From Bog-532 sp963732345 (GTDB lineage: Bacteria > Actinomycetota > Actinomycetes > Streptosporangiales > Streptosporangiaceae): a stretch of DNA of 64,000 nucleotides. Location: assembly GCA_963732345.1 (NCBI GenBank), contig CAVSZI010000018.1, positions 186,001-250,000 on the forward strand, given 5' to 3'. The notes beneath the pieces are model-generated. The model saw only the letters and a list, made by a program, of their open reading frames with translations. It was not told where the DNA came from and made no database searches. Of the stretch, positions 60,801-64,000 are shown one piece after another. How positions within the stretch are numbered: position 1 is the first letter of the stretch; each line of letters starts with the position of its first letter. Position numbers and translations under genes: made by a program.

Positions 60801-61184
60801 GGCGGCATTGTCGAGGTCCACGCTGACCTCCGGCTCGCCGGCGAGCCGGTAACCCTGGCGGCCGCCCAGGATGACGCCGGGACCCAGCACACCGCGGAGC
60901 CTGCTGACCAGCGTGGCGATGTTCTGCCCGGCAGCCGCCGGAGGATCGTCCGCCCACAGCACGTCCACGATCCGGTCCACGGAAACCAGCCCCGGTCGTT
61001 CTACCGCGAGCAGCTTCAGCAACGTCCGGGACTTGCGGCTGCCGACGTCGCCCTCGGAAAGCTCGCTGCCGTCACGGATGACGCCGAAAGTGCCCGCGAG
61101 ACGCAGCTCGACATGCCCACGCCCGGCGGGTTTCGTGGGAGCATCACTCCCCACACAGCACTTCTTACCGTTCGTCAGCGGCAT
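57819..61184 (-). CDS. SARP/AfsR-type regulator with NTPase and TPR region
   Basis: 1121 residues. Order: OmpR-like winged helix (about 25-115, ELRLAGTFGVIRDG, GRQGYRL), BTAD repeats (about 120-270), P-loop NTPase with Walker A VGEAGIGKTALAEDL and Walker B VLVVVDDLQYAG (about 325-450), then a long helical TPR-like C-terminal half with Ala/Arg-rich repeats. Large SARP, as in AfsR and pathway-specific activators of antibiotic clusters. The NTPase gates activation in relatives. Likely activates the hydrolase-glycosyltransferase gene via the box at 55663. ATG 61184 used; earlier residues before about 25 look non-conserved. Confidence 0.88.
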   Translation of the reverse strand: MPLTNGKKCCVGSDAPTKPAGRGHVELRLAGTFGVIRDGSELSEGDVGSRKSRTLLKLLAVERPGLVSVDRIVDVLWADDPPAAAGQNIATLVSRLRGVLGPGVILGGRQGYRLAGEPEVSVDLDNAARYCEQAERRLAVAPAVALAAAEKAIDLLSADVVLTDEPYASWVDPVRGELRDLVRRARLVAAEAALATCDTRSAVRYAEAAMTADPLDESAHRWYMSAAAAGGEPARALMAYAALRERLSQELGADPAPQTQELHLAILREQQDRLPAGGGAPARAVRAARPARPTRRGPVLAGRDAETGALRETWSRAVAGDPSLVMIVGEAGIGKTALAEDLAAEAEVAGATVLRTRCYEAERSLFLQPVVEAVAPVVGSMPASSLRQLLGEHAAATAALLPEAAALLGPAPSWRGTPDSERRRSFQAVTAFLNGLAGRNPVLVVVDDLQYAGQSTIEFVHYLGRHLAGARLLVVVTVRAEHDEQIGAVLAPVATRVDVGPLSPEAVAQLAGQAGHPGLADAILQSTRGHTLFVVEVLRALAAGESGVPGSLRSAVQGRVKRTGAAAESLLRAASVLGATVDPLALGELLDLTPATALELCELALKARLLAVSGRDYEFANDLIREVMYATTPEPARLAYHRRAADLLTGQPESLARHAWAAGDWPRAARAWVLAAEEAMRRYATSDAIALSAQALEAAERGGDGEARARALVLRGRAHEAVGSYDAAVADLKLGAAGARAAGDRRLEMRALSELGRSRPWKFPADGDVIIRYTSTLTGGLRIAQSLGDWASEADLQSRLAVVAANRLRLGDALDHGLRAVAAARASADQQAVAAGLDGLKTAYLSLGDVGSLAGVLAELRPLVRRRGDLFHLQWAEFDTAFPFIAAADWDKAAAAMWSAIEVNRRGSYPHFAAWYMAHLGWLARLRGRDGEAVTLGRQALAMTEEHQHAWWQAAACAFLGGTVLRSDRAEAIGLFERGLVAAGTGGAEAYLLRCAAPLAAATGSPAVLADADRLLREADIPADGAWLLGEEAYLALAQAWLGRGEPERAREVLAPLLALAERTPWTATLAATLVADGQALIGLGAADRARAQLLRAERIAGEHGLPHVRQDARWALRSLR

Positions 61185-61271
61185 CCGGCAAGGGCCCGCC
61201 CCGAGTCGACGGGGCGGCCTGCTCGCGTGAGCGCCACCAGGTGGATGTCAGAGCATGCTGAACTTCACTGA

Positions 61272-61439
61272 GCTGGCCCCGGTGCCTTCGATCCTCCGGC
61301 GCCGTTCAATGACGGGCTGCGGCTGGCAGTACCTGCCTACCTGGCCCGCTTCAAGGGCTCTTCCCGCGACCGCCCCGGATCTGACCTGCGCAGTTACCTT
61401 GCCTGGTGCGCTGCGTCGAGGACCTGCACGCGATGCTGA
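61272..61439 (+). pseudogene. N-terminal fragment of a tyrosine integrase
   Basis: A frame without a start reads FDPPAPFNDGLRLAVPAYLARF, then SSRDRPGSDLRSYLAWC and stops at 61437-61439. It is the SAM-like core-binding domain of actinobacterial integrases (PAYLARF, TLxAYxxDLRxYLxWC). The catalytic domain is missing. A relic of an integrative element. Confidence 0.65.
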
Positions 61440-61669
61440 AGGAACACGGCGACTGGATGCCGCTGGGCAACGCCGACGAGCAGAAGCCCGCCGCCGAGGG
61501 CACGGTCGAGGCGTGGGGGCGTTCCCCGGGCAATCCGGTCGGCGGCTGGTACGGGCTGAAGAAGGGCCTGCGCGGCCGGTTCGGCAACTACGTGCCCCCG
61601 GTCATGGAGGCCCTCGGCCTCGCCGAGGTCGAGCACAATGCCCGCAACAACCGGATGCGGGCCCGTTAG
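61406..61669 (+). CDS. Hypothetical 87-residue protein or fragment
   Basis: An open frame overlapping the integrase fragment in another phase: MRCVEDLHAMLKEHGDWMPLGN, AWGRSPGNPVGGWYGLKKGLRGR, then ALGLAEVEHNARNNRMRAR. ATG 61406 or 61432 are possible starts; no strong ribosome site. Codon use and the GGWYGLKK stretch look like real protein, perhaps the C-terminal part of another element gene. Function unknown. Confidence 0.35.
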   Translation: MRCVEDLHAMLKEHGDWMPLGNADEQKPAAEGTVEAWGRSPGNPVGGWYGLKKGLRGRFGNYVPPVMEALGLAEVEHNARNNRMRAR

Positions 61670-61889
61670 CGCCCTGTGGCACCGGCGTTAGCACCCGTGA
61701 GACCGGCGAAGTCCGCTATCAGCCGCCAGGTGCCGGCGGGAGCTTCCTCGTGGGTCAAGTGCCCGGCGCCGGGAACGTTCAGCGTGAATTGATCTTTGGC
61801 CCGGGCCCGCGTATCAACGCGGGCAGTGTGCGCTCTGGCTACTGTCGGGTCCCTTCCCGGGACAGGCACGATCGGCAGGGATGATCGCC

Positions 61890-63584
61890 ATGGCCGCAGA
61901 GTTCACGCGTATGCCCCCGGCGCAGAACGTTCTGCCGGAATCGCCTGCCGCAAGTGACGGCGGCGCCGCGGGCATGCCGTCCGCGCCGGCGCCGGTGAGC
62001 GGACGGCCGCCCATCGACGTGCGGCGGCTCCGGCACCCGTCGGAGCCGTCCCGGTTCGCTTTCGCCGCCGCCTCTTCCATCTTGCTGATCGGTCTCGGCC
62101 TGCTGCTGCTGGCGCGGCTGGCCGGGTTCTTCTGGCTCGCCGTTACGGGCGCTGTCGCGCTCTTCGCGCTCGGGTCGTCCTGGTGCCTGGTGCAGCTGTA
62201 CCGGGCCCGCCTGCTCGGGGCCGCTGTGCGGGTCACACCGGACACGTTCCCGGCGCTCAGCGCCGCCGCTATGGAGGTGAAGCAGCAGCTCGGTTACCCG
62301 CGCCCGGTGGAGATCTTCGTCGCCGACATCGACGAACCGATGCTGCTCACCAGCTTCCTGGGCACCCACGTCCTCGTCATGAAGGGCGACCTGGTCGCCG
62401 GCCTGATCAAGCCAGGAAGCCGCGCGCAACTGGACTTCGTCCTGGCGACATTCTTCGGGAAACTGAAGGCCAGGACCCTGGTGTGGGCGCCGGCTCTCAT
62501 CGCTATCGATGCTCTCCGGCTGCCGCGCGTGCTGAACTTCCTCGTCGCTCCGTGGGAACGGGCCACCGTCTATACCGTCGACCAGGTCGCCGCGGCCAGC
62601 TGCGGCAGCCTCGATCAATCGGTCATCGCCCTGAACCGGCTGCTGGTCGGGACGGACCTCGCGGACAGCGTCGGCATCACCGGACTGATGTACCAGGCGG
62701 TGACCGTCAGGATCCGCTGGCTTCCCCGGATGCAGCAGCTGTACTCCCGCTCCCCGCTCATGACCAACCGGTATCTGAACCTGCTCGGCTTCGCCGGTCA
62801 GTCGTCCCCGGACCAGGCCCGGGCCTTCTGCGCGGGCCTGAAGCGCGGCACCGAACTCGATATCCGGGAGATCCTGGCGAAATCGGCGCGGCTGCGGCAG
62901 CGCGGCCCCCGCCGGCGGGTGGTCGCGGTATCCATCACCGCGAGCGCCGCCCTGCTCGGCGCGGCAGGCTACGGGTTGTTCTCCCCGGCTGCGCAGCGTC
63001 TTGCGGCGGAGCTGCATCGCGGGCCGGGCGGACCGCCGGCGGTGACGAGGCCAACGGCGGCATCCTCCGAGCCGGCTCTGTCCGCCCCGGCCCGTCCGGC
63101 GCCCACGTCCGCTCCGGCTTCTTCCGCGCGGGCCCTTCCTGCGGTGCCCAGTGACGCGGCGGCGGCCCTGGAGACCCACGTACCGCCCACCTTCGCCGCC
63201 TCGTGCGCCTCCTCCACACCTCCGGCCGTGACGACTGGTCTGGTCGCGGCGATCGCGTGCGCTCCCAGCGGCAGCGGCGCGCCCGCCAACGTGGAGTACT
63301 ACCAGTACGCGACCGCCGCCGACATGAACGCCGCGTTCAGCCATTACGCCGGCGCCATTCCCGCGGACGGCAGCTGCGATCAGGGCGGCCAGAGCGGAAC
63401 GTACCACTTCGCCGAGGGCTCGGCCGAGGGGACGTGGGCGTGCTATTACGACGCCACCGGCACCAGCCAGATGATCTGGACCAGCTCGAATCTGGACATT
63501 CTGGCCTCGGCGAACGCCCGCGCCCAGACGCCGCAGCAACTGAACGGCTGGTTCTTCTCCCCGGCGGAGACAGGGCCCCGGTAA
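61890..63584 (+). CDS. Membrane protein with inactive M48-like peptidase core and extracellular domain
   Basis: 564 residues from ATG 61890, with GGCAGGG nine bases upstream; ATG 61881 is against it. Two helices at about 50-95 (SSILLIGLGLLLLARLAGF and FWLAVTGAVALFALGSSWCLV) precede a region matching peptidase M48: VEIFVADIDEPMLLTSFLGTHVLVMKGDLV, but the zinc motif place reads FVLATFFGKLKARTLVW, not HExxH. A further helix near residue 355 leads to a Pro/Ala linker and a C-terminal module (VEYYQYATAADMNAAFSHYAG, CYYDATGTSQMIWT) of the type found outside Ser/Thr kinases. Likely a binding or sensing protein. Confidence 0.72.
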   Translation: MAAEFTRMPPAQNVLPESPAASDGGAAGMPSAPAPVSGRPPIDVRRLRHPSEPSRFAFAAASSILLIGLGLLLLARLAGFFWLAVTGAVALFALGSSWCLVQLYRARLLGAAVRVTPDTFPALSAAAMEVKQQLGYPRPVEIFVADIDEPMLLTSFLGTHVLVMKGDLVAGLIKPGSRAQLDFVLATFFGKLKARTLVWAPALIAIDALRLPRVLNFLVAPWERATVYTVDQVAAASCGSLDQSVIALNRLLVGTDLADSVGITGLMYQAVTVRIRWLPRMQQLYSRSPLMTNRYLNLLGFAGQSSPDQARAFCAGLKRGTELDIREILAKSARLRQRGPRRRVVAVSITASAALLGAAGYGLFSPAAQRLAAELHRGPGGPPAVTRPTAASSEPALSAPARPAPTSAPASSARALPAVPSDAAAALETHVPPTFAASCASSTPPAVTTGLVAAIACAPSGSGAPANVEYYQYATAADMNAAFSHYAGAIPADGSCDQGGQSGTYHFAEGSAEGTWACYYDATGTSQMIWTSSNLDILASANARAQTPQQLNGWFFSPAETGPR

Positions 63585-63639
63585 TCCCCGCGCAGCGTTT
63601 CCCCCGGGGCGATCGGCGCCCTTCTGGTAGGACTGGGCC

Positions 63640-63868
63640 ATGACGATCCTGGATCAGGGGAAGCCCGCTCACGCCGCGGCCGCGGGCCGCCTGCAATCCG
63701 AGCCGATTATCTGGCTGACCACCGTGACCCCGTCCGGGCAGCCGCAGTCCACCCCGGTCTGGTTCCTGTGACAGGACGGGGAGTTCCTACGGCTGGACGC
63801 CGCAGGGCTTCTCCGGCGACTACCCGCACGTGATCCGCGTGACCCCCACCCGCGCCCGCATCTGGTAA
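63640..63868 (+). pseudogene. PPOX-family gene, premature stop and internal deletion
   Basis: ATG 63640 starts MTILDQGKPAHAAAAGRL, then IIWLTTVTPSGQPQSTPVWFL, the usual split-barrel opening, but TGA at 63769 stops it where the family has W (FLWDGE). After DGEFL, in another frame, YGWTPQGFSGDYPHVIRV and TPTRARIW stop at 63866; this is the C-terminal end of the family. The 80 or so residues between are gone. Upstream AGGACTGGGCC may be the ribosome site. The rest to 64000 holds nothing. Confidence 0.8.
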
Positions 63869-64000
63869 CCCTGCGGGCCGCGGGTTCCGCCGTGGCCGGC
63901 GGAGTAGTCACGCCCTTCAGTCGGAGCCGCGACTGCGTTCTCGACATCCCGCCGGGCAGCTTTTAGAGGGGCTAGTCGCTGAACCTCCAATTCTGACGCG

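Noticed and set aside
61839..63641. 600-codon minus-strand frame opposite the M48-like gene
   Set aside because: Plus-strand frame has membrane helices, conserved segments and a ribosome site; the minus frame is compositionally a shadow.

Overview
The window is about 72% G+C chromosomal DNA from an actinobacterium. The evidence is an actinobacterial RNase HI/phosphatase fusion beside a zinc-ribbon coiled-coil protein, a SepH cell-division protein, a RamB regulator divergent from isocitrate lyase, a Nei2-type glycosylase, F420/PPOX-type proteins, a type A RNase P RNA and a SARP-type regulator. A Streptosporangiales-like lineage is a guess; family and genus cannot be read from the sequence.

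Layout. 1-2.4 kb: PPOX-family protein, zinc-ribbon protein and RNase HI/phosphatase. 2.5-17.5 kb: a cell-surface polysaccharide locus with an ABC-2 export permease, an asparagine-synthase-like amidotransferase, a double-module glycosyltransferase, an unknown 683-residue protein, UDP-GlcNAc 2-epimerase, a UDP-ManNAc-type dehydrogenase, two more GT4 enzymes and a polytopic membrane protein. 17.6-18.05 kb: rnpB. 18.05-25.5 kb: small unusual proteins, then a light/B12-controlled lipid operon (FAD oxidase, DUF1365, CFA-type methyltransferase, SDR) divergent from a CarH/LitR-type photoreceptor repressor with 11-bp operator repeats between them. This stretch is flanked by degenerate copies of the rnpB 3' end. 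25.7-47.6 kb: mostly housekeeping genes (acyl-CoA ligase, Pat-type acetyltransferase, deacetylase, PrmC-like methylase, FtsH-like protease, Nei, SepH, MMPL, ferric-reductase-like protein, AceA and RamB).

47.6-64 kb is a decaying accessory region. It holds an acyl-CoA dehydrogenase pseudogene, VapBC, a fused relic of a type III Wadjet (JetC/JetD) defence system, excisionase and integrase fragments, an asparaginase, a peptidoglycan-binding protein, a 39-residue peptide gene with a partner, and a small methyltransferase / hydrolase-glycosyltransferase / SARP-regulator cluster whose divergent promoter carries a textbook 11-bp-period SARP box. The end has a membrane protein built on an inactivated M48 peptidase fold and a PPOX pseudogene.

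The most promising points are the SARP-box-controlled hydrolase-glycosyltransferase fusion cluster, the CarH operon with its readable operator, the rnpB-flanked islet, the JetC::JetD chimera, and a repeated mode of gene decay in which the middle of a gene is lost and both ends are kept.
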